Below, in pieces: positions 1 through 9,534 of a stretch of 64,000 nt of DNA. The stretch is from an uncultured Flavobacteriales bacterium. GTDB lineage: Bacteria > Bacteroidota > Bacteroidia > Flavobacteriales > Crocinitomicaceae. How positions within the stretch are numbered: position 1 is the first letter of the stretch; the number at the start of each line of letters is the position of its first letter. A program made the position numbers and the translations under genes. The notes beneath the pieces are model-generated. The model did no database searches. It had not been told where the DNA came from and was given only the letters and a program-made list of their open reading frames with translations. The stretch lies in the NCBI GenBank assembly GCA_946479285.1, contig CAMLFH010000011.1, positions 54,853-118,852 of the forward strand. Direction: 5' to 3'.

Positions 1-1
1 G

Positions 2-742
2 GGAATGGGCTTAACAGCCGAAGCTGTTGCCACACAATTCAACGTGAGCCGGGAAGATCAAGATATCTTTTCGTTGAAATCTCATGAAAAAGCACTGAAA
101 GCCATCGCTGAAGGCAAATTCAAAGAAGACATTGTTCCGATCGAAGTGGAGAACATCTTTTTAGATGAAAACGAGAAAAGACAAACCAAGAAATTCATTG
201 TCGATACGGATGAAGGCCCAAGAGCTTCTACAATCGAAGGATTGGCAAAATTGCGTCCGGTGTTTGATGCAATGGGAAGCGTAACTGCAGGAAACTCTTC
301 TCAAACTTCAGACGGAGCTGCTTTTGTGATGGTGATGTCGGAGAAAATGGTCAAAGAACTGAATATTGAACCGATTGCACGTTTGGTCAGCTATGCCGTT
401 GTTGGCGTTGAACCACGAATCATGGGAATTGGTCCTGTGGATGCGATTCCAAAAGCTTTGAAACAGGCAGGAATGAGTTTAAATGACATCAACCTGTTTG
501 AGCTGAATGAAGCATTTGCTTCTCAGTCATTGGCAGTGATTCGTGAAGTTGGATTGAACCCGGATATTGTAAATGTAAACGGCGGAGCAATTGCTTTAGG
601 CCACCCACTTGGATGTACGGGAGCAAAACTAACTGTTCAAATGATCAACGAATTGCGTCGCAGAAACCAAAAATACGGAGTTGTGACCATGTGTGTTGGA
701 ACCGGACAAGGTGCGGCCGGAGTGATTGAGTTGTTGAAGTAA
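2..742 (+). CDS. Thiolase (acetyl-CoA acyltransferase), 3' part, cut by window edge
   Basis: C-terminal about 246 residues of a thiolase, which normally has about 390, so the true start lies before base 1; the ATG at 5 is internal (GMGLTAE is a mid-protein thiolase motif). Thiolases cleave 3-ketoacyl-CoA to acetyl-CoA and a shortened acyl-CoA, or run in reverse, in fatty-acid or aromatic degradation. Visible are the His of GHPLGCTGA (near base 602) and the second catalytic Cys in MCVGTGQGA (near base 692); the nucleophilic Cys of the N-terminal half is outside the window. It could be a FadA-type or a 3-oxoadipyl-CoA (PaaJ-type) enzyme; the visible part does not decide. Confidence 0.93.
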   Translation, partial: GMGLTAEAVATQFNVSREDQDIFSLKSHEKALKAIAEGKFKEDIVPIEVENIFLDENEKRQTKKFIVDTDEGPRASTIEGLAKLRPVFDAMGSVTAGNSSQTSDGAAFVMVMSEKMVKELNIEPIARLVSYAVVGVEPRIMGIGPVDAIPKALKQAGMSLNDINLFELNEAFASQSLAVIREVGLNPDIVNVNGGAIALGHPLGCTGAKLTVQMINELRRRNQKYGVVTMCVGTGQGAAGVIELLK

Positions 743-758
743 AACCCTTATAAAGAAT

Positions 759-820
759 CAAAACGCCATTTTTCTTGCTCCTTCGCTAAAGCTTAGGTGA
801 CCGGATAAATGGCGTTTTTC
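759..820 (+). terminator. Rho-independent-like terminator after the thiolase
   Basis: The arms AAAACGCCATTT (760-771) and AAATGGCGTTTT (807-818) are exact inverse complements and end in a T-run. The 35-base loop contains CTTCGCTAAAGCTTAGGTGA, which resembles short motifs in other intergenic regions of this window (near 18325 and 25890 in inverse orientation). Confidence 0.75.
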
Positions 821-879
821 TTGTTATAATTCTCTAAAATCGAAATTCCAGCTGGGTTTTTCTTAATTTCGAAAGAAAT

Positions 880-1938
880 ATGGAAAATTCCTCTCAGAGA
901 ACAGCAAAATTACAAACGACCAGCCACACGCTGATCATTGCTTCCATCCTGATTGTAATCCTATTTTTAGGAAGAAGCCTCATTATTCCTTTGATATTCG
1001 GGATGATTTTGTGGCTGATGATGCGGAAAATCCGCTCGCTATTTTATAGAGTCGGACTAAAGGACAAATGGTTTCCGAAATGGTTAAAAACGCTTCTCAG
1101 CACCGCTATTCTCTTTTCTTTGGTTTGGGTCATCGGGATGATTTTTGAAAGTAATATCAAAGAATTGATCCGTTACTCAGATGCATATGGCAAAAACTTC
1201 ACGCTGATCATGCACGATTTTGACAGCCTTTCTTCTTACAAAGTGGAAGACATTGCCAAAAGCTTCAACTCCAATGATTTGATCACGAAATACATGACAT
1301 CGGTTATTGCTTCTTTGCAAACGATCATTTCAAATGTGGTCATTGTTTTGATTTACATGTTATTTATCATCACAGAAGAATCTTCTTTCAAATTCAAAAT
1401 AAGAGCACTGTTCCCAAACCGGGAAACGTATAACGAACGCCTTTTGGTAATCCGGAGAATCGAAAAAGCGATCACCAATTACCTTGGGATCAAATCCTTA
1501 ATTGCGCTCATTACCTCTACAATCTCTTATTCGATTCTGACACTTGCCGGATTAAACGCCCCTTTCTTCTGGGCACTCTTAATTTTCATGTTCAGCTTCA
1601 TTCCGTTTTTCGGAGTACTGATCAGCTCATTTCTCCCTGCATTGTTTGCAATCATTCAGTTTGCGGGTTACAGCGAGTCATTGATCATCCTGTTTAGTTT
1701 GGGATCGATCCAATTCATTGCAGGAAATATTATCGAACCAAAGATCATGGGAAATACCATGAACGTGAGCCCATTGGTAGTAATTCTATCGCTGGGTTTC
1801 TGGGGATTCATCTGGGGATTGCCGGGAATGTTCCTAAGTGTTCCTATCACAGTGATCATGGTGATTGTTTTCTCGAAATTCAAATCTACCCGCGGAATAG
1901 CAATTATTCTTTCAGAAAGAGGGGAAATTGAGCATTAA
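880..1938 (+). CDS. AI-2E family transporter-like membrane protein
   Basis: A 352-residue polytopic membrane protein of the AI-2E/UPF0118 (PerM, YdiK) family. Hydrophobic segments lie near residues 15-55, 68-88 and 145-170, followed by a cluster of helices from about 200 to 335. The conserved C-terminal part has the family pattern PFFWALLIFMFSFIPFFG, then a segment with GNIIEPKIMG and a final helix. Members have been linked to autoinducer-2 export or Na+/H+ antiport, but the substrate cannot be read from sequence. The stop codon overlaps the ATG of the next gene by one base, so the two are probably cotranscribed. Confidence 0.88.
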   Translation: MENSSQRTAKLQTTSHTLIIASILIVILFLGRSLIIPLIFGMILWLMMRKIRSLFYRVGLKDKWFPKWLKTLLSTAILFSLVWVIGMIFESNIKELIRYSDAYGKNFTLIMHDFDSLSSYKVEDIAKSFNSNDLITKYMTSVIASLQTIISNVVIVLIYMLFIITEESSFKFKIRALFPNRETYNERLLVIRRIEKAITNYLGIKSLIALITSTISYSILTLAGLNAPFFWALLIFMFSFIPFFGVLISSFLPALFAIIQFAGYSESLIILFSLGSIQFIAGNIIEPKIMGNTMNVSPLVVILSLGFWGFIWGLPGMFLSVPITVIMVIVFSKFKSTRGIAIILSERGEIEH

Positions 1939-3134
1939 TGAAGATACTTCTGTTTACATATTTTACGTTGTTTTCTCTGTTTTCCTTCGCTCAATTTGAA
2001 GATGAAAACGAAGACAAAACCGTATTTGGCGGAACGAATGTCATTGCGAAAAACGCAGCGGGACAAGTCGGGATTAAATCCAAAGACGAAAAAGAAATCG
2101 TGCCCTTTGTCTACAATAAGATTATTGAGAACAACCTCGGACTGTTTGTTTTCAAAGTCAATAAATCCAACGGCTACGAACGCTCCTATTCACTGGGTTA
2201 TTACAACAAACAATTCAAACAAATTCTTCCCTGCCAGTATAACAGCCTCCTTGCTTTAGACGACGGATATATCATTGCTTCTCAAAATTCAGACAAGAAA
2301 TTCGGATTGATCGACACAATCGGACGCATTATTATTCCGTTTGAATACGATGAAATGGCCGCACCAAGTGAGGGATTATTTCTCACGAAGGTCAACGAGA
2401 AGTACGGTTTTATTTCTAAAAAGAACAACACCATCATCGATCACAAATTCGTTTATGCAAGTCCGTTTTCAGAAGGATTAGCAGCCGCAAGTAAATCAAA
2501 TTTGATTGGTTTTATCAACCGAAGAGGCGATTTTGAGATCAAAGAACGCTTTACTTCTGCAGATGATTTTGTTTACGGCTATGCTCCTGTTTTCTTTTAC
2601 AACCAGGCCAGTGTTATAAATCCGGCGGGTGAGATTCTCTTTCCATTCATTTTTAAAAACATTCATTCGGTGGGAAACGGGCAATTTATATTTGAAACCA
2701 GTGAAAATCTCCGCAACACCTTAGCCTCTACTCTTCCGCAGTTACGAATTGCTCAAAAACCGGATGAACTTTCTCAATACGATTCCATCATTACACCAAT
2801 GGATTCTGAAATAGATTCAGAAATCCTGGGAGAGAAATTTATGGGTGTTATGAATGCTCTTGGTCAATTGATTGGCGGGAATGAATTCAAACAGGTCATT
2901 CACCTTCATTCGGAAGGAACGGAACAGTTGTATGCGGTTCAAAAAAAATCCGATGAGGAAAACGCAAACAGCAATTACAATTTTGCATTAATGGATGGAA
3001 ACGGAAGAATCCTGAGTGAATACCGTTTCTTTGAAGTAAAACCGGATGAAAAAATAGTGGTTGAAGAAACGGAAACCGGTTTTGTGAATTACCATGTTGA
3101 TCCAAGTGGAAAACTAACAAAGCTGAAAGACTAA
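1938..3134 (+). CDS. Secreted WG-repeat protein
   Basis: 398 residues with an N-terminal signal peptide (about 1-18, ending FSFAQ). The body carries several WG-type repeats, e.g. KFGLIDTIGRIIIPFEYDEM, KYGFISKKNNTIIDHKF and LIGFINRRGDFEIKERF, giving a predicted beta-rich repeat fold over roughly residues 40-240. The C-terminal 150 residues are not recognised. WG-repeat proteins are common in Bacteroidetes and have no single function. It starts within the stop codon of the AI-2E-like gene (TAATG), suggesting translational coupling, and is followed by a hairpin terminator. Confidence 0.82.
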   Translation: MKILLFTYFTLFSLFSFAQFEDENEDKTVFGGTNVIAKNAAGQVGIKSKDEKEIVPFVYNKIIENNLGLFVFKVNKSNGYERSYSLGYYNKQFKQILPCQYNSLLALDDGYIIASQNSDKKFGLIDTIGRIIIPFEYDEMAAPSEGLFLTKVNEKYGFISKKNNTIIDHKFVYASPFSEGLAAASKSNLIGFINRRGDFEIKERFTSADDFVYGYAPVFFYNQASVINPAGEILFPFIFKNIHSVGNGQFIFETSENLRNTLASTLPQLRIAQKPDELSQYDSIITPMDSEIDSEILGEKFMGVMNALGQLIGGNEFKQVIHLHSEGTEQLYAVQKKSDEENANSNYNFALMDGNGRILSEYRFFEVKPDEKIVVEETETGFVNYHVDPSGKLTKLKD

Positions 3135-3153
3135 CTGAAAAAAAATCTGCGCT

Positions 3154-3174
3154 AATCCGCTACTGCGGATTTTT
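3154..3174 (+). terminator. Short hairpin terminator
   Basis: AATCCGC and GCGGATT form a 7-bp stem with a TACT loop, followed by a T-run. It sits 20 bases after the WG-repeat gene and ends the plus-strand pair before the convergent OstA-like gene. Confidence 0.7.
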
Positions 3175-3194
3175 ATCGAAAGCTTTACTTTCTC

Positions 3195-4799
3195 TTATTT
3201 ATTCCTTCCTCCCGGTTCTTTTTTCTCTTCCACAACCACCGGAACTTTTCGCGGTTCCTGCAATTCCTGCCAGGTTTTAGGTCGTAAAGCCGGACTCCAT
3301 TTAAATTCCTTTAAAAACTGTTCGTCCGGATTGATTTTGTCGATGGGATAAAACTTGCCGTCGGGTTGATTGATATATGTAATCCCAACAACTTCCCCAC
3401 TATCCATGTAAACCCTCAGATCGGAAGAATAAATGCGGTTCAATCCCATTCGTTTCACAATAACAGCAGTATCCGTTTTCTCTTCTTCTTCCGGGTAGAA
3501 AATCGTTTTCGCCTGTCCGTTCACATCCGAACGAATCAGCTCATTATCCTTAAAGTACGACCAGATTTCTTTCCCGGACAGCTGGTTGTAATACCTTCCG
3601 GAATCAAGTTCATTGGCGGCAAAAGCGTGGGGAAACAAATGCGCTTTATCAATGATTGTATCGTTCTTAATAAAAACGCGGATGGTATCGCCGATCAATT
3701 CGGAATTATAACTCCAGAAATGGGCATTTCCCCACAAATCCATAATGCTGTCCTGCTTTCTGTAATCCAAGGAATCGGCAACGCCCTGGATCTTATTTTG
3801 AAAGATCCGAACATCCTTTCCACCACGAATTCGCAAGGTTTTTTCCAAAGTGTCGCGCAAATGGATTAAAGTATCCGCCCTCAAAAAGAGCGTATCTTTC
3901 GATTTCATGATACGGATCAACGGATAATCTGTCAATACATCCGTAAGTGTTTTTCCATCTGAAGTAAAAAAACCCGCATTGAACTGTACTTTCTGAGCAG
4001 TATCAAGCATCTGCACATTTCCTCTTCCCTCAGCAAATTTGCGTTTTGGAGCATAATACAAACTGTCTCCGGTAATGATTCGTGGTGCCTGCTCAATCTT
4101 CGCATTTTTGGTCAGCAAACCTTCTTCGGTATTTACATGAAACCAGCCCTTGTCGCAAAAGAATTTGGAATCCTTTGTTGTTCCTACCGTTGGCCCATAG
4201 AAAAAGACTTTATGAACCAGGTAATTGTAATGCAGCGTATCGGTGGTCAATTTCAGATCGTCGCTTTTATAAACCACATTCCCTTTGAAAAAAGCTTCTT
4301 CGGTATTCGGGTAAAAATAACCGTAAATACTGGTGAGCACTTCATTGGTGGTAATGTTCTCAATCTTGCCTTTATTCCTGTAAATGGCTTTTGAACTTCT
4401 GGCGTCGTAATCCAGTGAATCGGTCGTTAATTTGTATTCGCGGTCGCGCACCCGAACGTGTCCCCAAAGTTTTGCCAAACGGGTTCTCCCATTGTAGTAC
4501 ATCGAATCGCAAAACAAATTGAGTGTATCCGCTTTGTTAATCTGTACTTTCCCGTAAGCCCAGACTTCATCCGTTCGTTCCCGGTAGTGCGCAGAATCAC
4601 AAAACATGACATTTCCCTGGTATTTGAAATTCAGGAAACCTGTCAGGCGCTGTTTCCCTGTTTTATCGTCGTAGGAAAGTTTCTTTGCTCCCGGCAACAG
4701 CTCCAACCAGGAACCCTGTGCCTGAGAAAATTGCGCACACAAAAAAATTGCGCTCAAAGAAAGCGCAATTCGATAAAGATATGTTTTGAAAATCTTCAA
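3195..4799 (-). CDS. OstA-like protein (LPS transport/assembly related)
   Basis: 534 residues with a signal peptide (about 1-27, ending SQAQG). It is rich in repeated beta-strand units such as DSMYYNGRTRLAKLWGHVRVRD and DSLDYDARSSKAIYRNKG, the pattern of the OstA/LptA-LptD N-terminal periplasmic jellyroll that carries lipopolysaccharide to the outer membrane. The extended N-terminal OstA-type region without an obvious LptD barrel is typical of Bacteroidetes OstA-like proteins. The only available start is TTG: the preceding in-frame codon is the TAA stop of purA, directly abutting, so translation probably depends on readout from purA. The C-terminus is Glu/Lys-rich. Confidence 0.86.
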   Translation of the reverse strand: MKIFKTYLYRIALSLSAIFLCAQFSQAQGSWLELLPGAKKLSYDDKTGKQRLTGFLNFKYQGNVMFCDSAHYRERTDEVWAYGKVQINKADTLNLFCDSMYYNGRTRLAKLWGHVRVRDREYKLTTDSLDYDARSSKAIYRNKGKIENITTNEVLTSIYGYFYPNTEEAFFKGNVVYKSDDLKLTTDTLHYNYLVHKVFFYGPTVGTTKDSKFFCDKGWFHVNTEEGLLTKNAKIEQAPRIITGDSLYYAPKRKFAEGRGNVQMLDTAQKVQFNAGFFTSDGKTLTDVLTDYPLIRIMKSKDTLFLRADTLIHLRDTLEKTLRIRGGKDVRIFQNKIQGVADSLDYRKQDSIMDLWGNAHFWSYNSELIGDTIRVFIKNDTIIDKAHLFPHAFAANELDSGRYYNQLSGKEIWSYFKDNELIRSDVNGQAKTIFYPEEEEKTDTAVIVKRMGLNRIYSSDLRVYMDSGEVVGITYINQPDGKFYPIDKINPDEQFLKEFKWSPALRPKTWQELQEPRKVPVVVEEKKEPGGRNK

Positions 4800-6071
4800 T
4801 TATCTCGTTGCCAAAGTTTGTTTCCGGTCCGGTCCTACCGAAACCGTTTTTACGGGCACTTGCAAATGTCGTTCCAAATAGTTGACATAATTTTTCAGTG
4901 CTTCCGGAGCATCCGCATAAGAAGACAAACCTGTAAGGTCTTTATTCCATCCGGGAATATCTTCATAAACCGGCTCAATAGTCACTCCGTCAATATCGTA
5001 AGGCATGTAATCCTGCTCCACTCCATCCACTTTGTATTTGGTGCACGCACGAATGGTATCAAAAGTATCCAATACATCTGCTTTCATCATCGCCAATTCT
5101 GTAACACCATTGATCATGATCGCATATTTCATCGCAGGAAGATCAATCCATCCACAACGACGCGGTCTTCCCGTCGTAGATCCAAATTCTCTACCTTCCT
5201 GGCGAATTTTCTCACCAACTTCATCCTCCAATTCCGTAGGAAAAGGCCCCGAACCAACGCGTGTACAATAAGCTTTAAAAATCCCGATCACATCGCCGAT
5301 TTTTGAAGGCGCAATTCCAAGTCCTGTACACGTTCCTGCAGTAACGGTATTTGAAGAAGTTACAAATGGATACGTTCCGAAATCGATATCGAGCATTGTT
5401 CCCTGTGCACCTTCAGCCAGGATCTTTTTCCCGGATTTCATCGCTTCATTCAGGTAGTGTTCACTGTCAACAGCTGTCAATCCTTTCAGGATATTAATTC
5501 CTTCCATCCACGGACCTTCCAATTCTGCCAAATCATATTCAAATCCTTCATAATGCTTTAACATATTGAGGTGTTTCTCAACCAAAGCATTGTATTTATC
5601 CTGGAAAGAAGGCAGGAAAATATCTCCTACACGCAATCCATTTCTACCGGTTTTGTCCATGTAAGTCGGTCCGATTCCTTTCAGGGTACTTCCAATCTTA
5701 TTCTTCCCTTTGGAAGCTTCAGAAGCTGCATCCAGTAACTTATGTGTCGGAAGGATCAAATGTGCTTTTCGGGAAACAACCAGTCGCTGCTTTACATCAA
5801 TGTTGAAAGGTGCCAGTTTTTCCAATTCTTTCTGGAAAACTACCGGGTCGATCACTACTCCGTTTCCAATCAGGTTAATCACATTTCCATGAAAAATCCC
5901 GGAAGGAATGGTATGCAAAACGTGTTTTATACCTTCGAACTCAAGCGTATGACCGGCATTTGGCCCACCTTGAAAACGAGCAATAATATCATATTGCGGA
6001 GTAAGAACGTCTACAATTTTTCCTTTCCCCTCATCACCCCATTGTAATCCTAAAAGAACATCTACTTTCAT
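4800..6071 (-). CDS. purA: Adenylosuccinate synthetase
   Basis: 423 residues, full length for PurA, which joins IMP and aspartate using GTP in the first committed step to AMP. The N-terminal GTP/IMP loop is WGDEGKGK (11-18) with catalytic Asp13; His41 lies in GGPNAGHTLEF. Further family blocks are GTLLDIDFGTYPFVTSS-like (here GTMLDIDFGTYPFVTSSNT) and STTGRPRRCGWIDLP. The ATG overlaps the stop of the STAS gene (ATGA), and the stop abuts the OstA-like gene, so it is the third gene of a four-gene operon starting at the Fur-like gene. Confidence 0.98.
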   Translation of the reverse strand: MKVDVLLGLQWGDEGKGKIVDVLTPQYDIIARFQGGPNAGHTLEFEGIKHVLHTIPSGIFHGNVINLIGNGVVIDPVVFQKELEKLAPFNIDVKQRLVVSRKAHLILPTHKLLDAASEASKGKNKIGSTLKGIGPTYMDKTGRNGLRVGDIFLPSFQDKYNALVEKHLNMLKHYEGFEYDLAELEGPWMEGINILKGLTAVDSEHYLNEAMKSGKKILAEGAQGTMLDIDFGTYPFVTSSNTVTAGTCTGLGIAPSKIGDVIGIFKAYCTRVGSGPFPTELEDEVGEKIRQEGREFGSTTGRPRRCGWIDLPAMKYAIMINGVTELAMMKADVLDTFDTIRACTKYKVDGVEQDYMPYDIDGVTIEPVYEDIPGWNKDLTGLSSYADAPEALKNYVNYLERHLQVPVKTVSVGPDRKQTLATR

Positions 6072-6421
6072 TTCTCTTTATTAAATTTTGCTTCAACCTC
6101 ATCTGTAGAATTGAAACAGCTAAAAATTTCGTTTAACTTGGATATTTCGAACAGCTTTTTAACCGATGGCTGTAAGTTCACCAACACACAATCCAGTCCT
6201 GTTTTTCGGGATCTCGTAAGAATCCGCACGAAAAAATTCAAGCCGGTACTGTTACAGTATTCCAACTTGGAACAATCGCACAAAACGGCTTTTAAATCAG
6301 CGGACAGGGCTTTTTCGATGGTATCAAGTGCCTCCGACAAACCTTCGTCAGAAATAATTCTTCCTGAAATTTTGACCAATACAAAATTCGATGATTTCGT
6401 TATTTCAAACTTTGCGCTCAT
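6068..6421 (-). CDS. STAS-domain protein (anti-sigma-factor antagonist-like)
   Basis: 117 residues forming a single STAS domain. The motif CDCSKLEYCNSTGL matches the region around the regulatory phosphorylation site of SpoIIAA/RsbV proteins; Ser58 is the probable phospho-acceptor. Such proteins bind an anti-sigma factor or kinase partner and are switched by phosphorylation. No partner kinase or phosphatase is adjacent; the gene sits between a Fur-like regulator and purA, overlapping both (1 base and ATGA), so its target must be encoded elsewhere. Confidence 0.88.
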   Translation of the reverse strand: MSAKFEITKSSNFVLVKISGRIISDEGLSEALDTIEKALSADLKAVLCDCSKLEYCNSTGLNFFVRILTRSRKTGLDCVLVNLQPSVKKLFEISKLNEIFSCFNSTDEVEAKFNKEK

Positions 6422-6876
6422 TATTGATTTTGTTCATTCTCTTCGTTTCTAACTCCGTAGAAATAAAGTGAATGGTGCTGGATTTTTACTCCGAAGATCT
6501 CTTCGATAGTTGCTTTGATACTTTGAATTCGCGGATCACAAAACTCGATTACTTCCCCGGTATCGGTAATGATAACATGGTCGTGCTGTTTGGATCCGTG
6601 AGATTTTTCAAACTGTGCCAGGTTTTTGCCGAACTGATGCTTTCTAACCAGGTTACAAGCCAGCAATAATTCAATCGTATTGTAAAGAGTAGCTCTGGAA
6701 ACCCGGTAATTCTGGTTCTTCATCTTGATATACAAAGATTCGATATCAAAATGCCCCTGGTAATTATAGATTTCAGCCAGGATAGCAAAGCGCTCGGGAG
6801 TCTTCCGGTGCCCGTTCTGCTCCAGATATGCTGAAAAAATGTTCCTTACTGTTAACTGCAGATCTTGTTGTTGCAT
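6421..6876 (-). CDS. Fur-family transcriptional regulator
   Basis: 151 residues from the ATG at 6876. A TTG at 6897 is in frame, but the -7 element at 6895-6902 covers it, so the ATG is preferred. The winged helix lies at about 15-85 ([14 protein letters not shown], then [14 protein letters not shown]) and the metal-binding part carries His98 and His100 in [17 protein letters not shown]. The CxxC pair found in most Fur proteins just after this His motif is replaced by IITDTG, so the structural zinc site appears absent. Which metal or peroxide signal it senses cannot be told. First gene of the operon with STAS, purA and OstA-like. Confidence 0.92.
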   Translation of the reverse strand: MQQQDLQLTVRNIFSAYLEQNGHRKTPERFAILAEIYNYQGHFDIESLYIKMKNQNYRVSRATLYNTIELLLACNLVRKHQFGKNLAQFEKSHGSKQHDHVIITDTGEVIEFCDPRIQSIKATIEEIFGVKIQHHSLYFYGVRNEENEQNQ

Positions 6877-6894
6877 CTGACGTAATTCAAAGGG

Positions 6895-6902
6895 CAAAAG
6901 TA
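6895..6902 (-). promoter_or_regulatory. -7 element of the fur/STAS/purA/ostA operon
   Basis: TACTTTTG on the minus strand matches the Bacteroidetes sigma-A -7 consensus TAnnTTTG. It lies 19 bases before the ATG at 6876 and argues against the upstream TTG start. The -33 element is not clear. Confidence 0.6.
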
Positions 6903-7054
6903 GTTATTTTTTTTCGATTGAAGCACGATTGATCATGCTCTTAACGAGAAGTTTTCAACGAATCGCCTTGCTTTTTAACAGTAGAATCAAAATTCCATTC
7001 ACCTATCCTGAATTTCAGCCCGAAAAGCAAAAAGTCTCTATGAGTTCGTTAAAA

Positions 7055-7087
7055 CTAGAATTCTCTAATTCTAGAATTCTAGAATTT
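7055..7087. repeat. Short repeats of TAGAATTC in the intergenic space
   Basis: Three AGAATT blocks and a TAATTC variant in 33 bases, including the palindrome TAGAATTCTA (7072-7081). It lies downstream of the rel gene, in the 230-base gap between rel and the fur-like operon. Nothing else coding is seen there. Confidence 0.5.
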
Positions 7088-7130
7088 CAATTTAGGAATT
7101 AGTAGTGAGTCTAATTTTCAATGGCTTTTT

Positions 7131-9368
7131 TCAATCCTCCTTCGTATCGTAACGCTCTACCCGCTTCACTCCTTCTACCTGCTCGAATTTTCGCATCAAA
7201 GTATCCAAATGCTCCGTATCGTAAACCAATACGTGAATTTTCCCTTCAAACAATCCATCGTTTGCCTCAAAAGAAATGGATTTCATATTGACATTCAATT
7301 CTTTGGAAATAACTTCGGTGATCTTGTTTACAATCCCCACATCATCAATACCAATCAAACGAATAGCGGCTACACGGGCCACTAAATCCTGGCTTCTCCA
7401 GCGTGCTTTGATACAGCGGTAAGCCATTTTAGACTGTAAATGTTCCGCATTCGGACAGCTGTTACGATGAATCTTGATTCCTTCAGAGATAGTGATAAAT
7501 CCAAAAATAGGATCTCCGGGAATCGGGTTACAGCAGCGCGCCATCTGGTATTGGATATTCTTGAAATCCTCTCCAATAATGATGGTGTCGTCCTTTTTAT
7601 TGATCTTCGGATAAACATCCAATTCGTGTTTGTCCTTTTTATCTTTATAAGCAGCTGGTTTTTTCTCCAACTGGAGCAATCCGTTTACGTTCTCCAGTTC
7701 TCTTAATTTGGAAAAATCCACTTTTCCTTTTGCAATTCGAATGTAGAGATCCGTTGCCGTGGAAAAGCCATAAAAACGCTCTAAAACGGTGATATTTTCT
7801 GACTTAAACTGGATATGCAGATTCTTGAATTTACGCTCCAGGATTTCACGACCATCCGCAGCAATTTCTTTGCGTTCTTCGTTTAATGCGGATTTGATTT
7901 TCTGACGTGCTCGTGCCGTTCCTGCTAAACGCAGCCAATCTTCGGATGGTTTCTGCTTCGATGAAGTGATAATCTCCAATTGATCTCCGTTTTGCAGCTG
8001 ATAGCTCAATGGGACCAAACGGTTATTCACTTTGGCACCGATACATTTATTTCCGATATCGCTGTGAATATCGTAAGCAAAATCCAGGATCGTAGCTCCA
8101 ACCGGAAGTACACGCAAATCTCCTTTTGGGGTGAAAACATAGATTTCTTCGTGGAACAGGTTCATTTTAAACTCTTCCACAAAATCCATCGCATTCACAT
8201 CCGGATTCTCGAGTAAGTCGCGAATCTCAGAGATCCAGCGGTCAAATTTATTGTCGTCTTTTTGATTTTCCTTGTAACGGTAATGAGCAGCCAACCCTTT
8301 TTCCGCAATTTCATCCATGCGCTTGGTGCGGATCTGCACTTCCACCCATTTACCCTGCGGGGACATCACGGTTGTGTGCAGCGATTCGTAGCCATTCGCA
8401 CGCGGTGTCGAAATCCAATCGCGTAAACGATCCGGACTTGGCTGGTAAAAATCGGTTACAATGGAATAAACTCTCCAGCAATCCGCCTTCTCCAATTCGA
8501 TCGGTGTATCCAAAATAATCCGGATAGCAAAAAGATCAAACACTTCTTCAAACGGTAGATCTTTACTTTGCATTTTCCGCCAGATCGAAGAAATGGATTT
8601 GGTACGTGCTTTAATATCGAAGTGATACCCTTCTCTGCTCAAAGACTCCCGGATCGGGTTTACAAAGCGGCGAATGAAGCGGTTCCGGACATCTTCCGTA
8701 GATTTCAGCTTCAACTGAATATCCTGGTAGATTTCCGTTTCGGTATATTTCATAGCCAAATCTTCCAATTCCGTTTTAATGGAATAAAGACCTAGTCTAT
8801 GAGCTAAAGGAGCGTAAAGAAATTTGGTTTCGGAAGCAATTTTGATCTGTTTATCCGGGCTCATGCTTTCCAGGGTCCGCATGTTGTGCAGACGATCTGC
8901 CAGCTTGATCAGAACAACCCGCAAATCATCCGAGATAGTAAGGATCATTTTCCGGAAATTCTCCGCCTGCACAGATGTGTTTTGGTCAAAAACATCGGGG
9001 ATTTTGGTTAAACCATCGATAATTCTCCGGGCTTTTTCACCAAAAAGATCTTCAATATCCTGTAAGGTAATATGCGTATCTTCAACCGTATCATGTAAAA
9101 GCGCACAGGCAATGGAAGTGGCTCCCAAGCCCATTTCTTCGACACAAATGCGCGCCACGGCAATCGGATGATAAATGTAAGGCTCGCCCGACTTTCTGCG
9201 CATGTCTTTATGCGCCTCTACCGCTACATCGAAAGCTTTTCGAATATACGCCGTATCCTGGCGGGTCCTGTTCTTTGTGGCTCTTAAAAGTCCTTTAAAA
9301 GCACTTAATATTTCCAGTCGTTCTTTTTCTAAGTCAATCTGAGCTTCCATATCCATTTTTGGAATCAT
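7131..9368 (-). CDS. rel: Bifunctional (p)ppGpp synthetase/hydrolase (RelA/SpoT)
   Basis: 745 residues with the full long-RSH layout. The N-terminal HD hydrolase carries YHPIAVA and LLHDTVEDT (His92-Asp93). The synthetase domain (about 230-370) has FDLFAIRII, GYESLHTTV, EVQIRT and AAHYRYK. TGS (about 405-465) starts EIYVFTPKG; a middle region has the conserved CCNPIPGD; an ACT domain fills about 665-740. Hydrolase and synthetase motifs are both intact, so the protein probably makes and removes the alarmone ppGpp in the stringent response. It appears monocistronic, with its own -7 element just upstream. Confidence 0.97.
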   Translation of the reverse strand: MIPKMDMEAQIDLEKERLEILSAFKGLLRATKNRTRQDTAYIRKAFDVAVEAHKDMRRKSGEPYIYHPIAVARICVEEMGLGATSIACALLHDTVEDTHITLQDIEDLFGEKARRIIDGLTKIPDVFDQNTSVQAENFRKMILTISDDLRVVLIKLADRLHNMRTLESMSPDKQIKIASETKFLYAPLAHRLGLYSIKTELEDLAMKYTETEIYQDIQLKLKSTEDVRNRFIRRFVNPIRESLSREGYHFDIKARTKSISSIWRKMQSKDLPFEEVFDLFAIRIILDTPIELEKADCWRVYSIVTDFYQPSPDRLRDWISTPRANGYESLHTTVMSPQGKWVEVQIRTKRMDEIAEKGLAAHYRYKENQKDDNKFDRWISEIRDLLENPDVNAMDFVEEFKMNLFHEEIYVFTPKGDLRVLPVGATILDFAYDIHSDIGNKCIGAKVNNRLVPLSYQLQNGDQLEIITSSKQKPSEDWLRLAGTARARQKIKSALNEERKEIAADGREILERKFKNLHIQFKSENITVLERFYGFSTATDLYIRIAKGKVDFSKLRELENVNGLLQLEKKPAAYKDKKDKHELDVYPKINKKDDTIIIGEDFKNIQYQMARCCNPIPGDPIFGFITISEGIKIHRNSCPNAEHLQSKMAYRCIKARWRSQDLVARVAAIRLIGIDDVGIVNKITEVISKELNVNMKSISFEANDGLFEGKIHVLVYDTEHLDTLMRKFEQVEGVKRVERYDTKED

Positions 9369-9379
9369 TCTTTAAGATA

Positions 9380-9387
9380 CAAAAATA
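9380..9387 (-). promoter_or_regulatory. -7 element of rel
   Basis: TATTTTTG on the minus strand, a match to TAnnTTTG, 11 bases before the rel ATG. It implies a very short 5' leader. Confidence 0.55.
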
Positions 9388-9534
9388 GCCGAAAATAACG
9401 GGTCTTTTCAATTGGTTTTAGGAAGTGTTAACAGACGAAAGTTAAAAGAAGTTCTAGATTTAAAAACTTCAAAGTTTTCAACATCTAATTCATCCTAGAA
9501 ACAAGAAATCAGTTAAGATCAAATTTTGAACATT

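Noticed and set aside
4458..5306. 282-codon open frame on the plus strand
   Set aside because: It is antisense to the OstA-like gene and purA, both secure, and has no protein-like features (many Cys, Phe, Arg runs).
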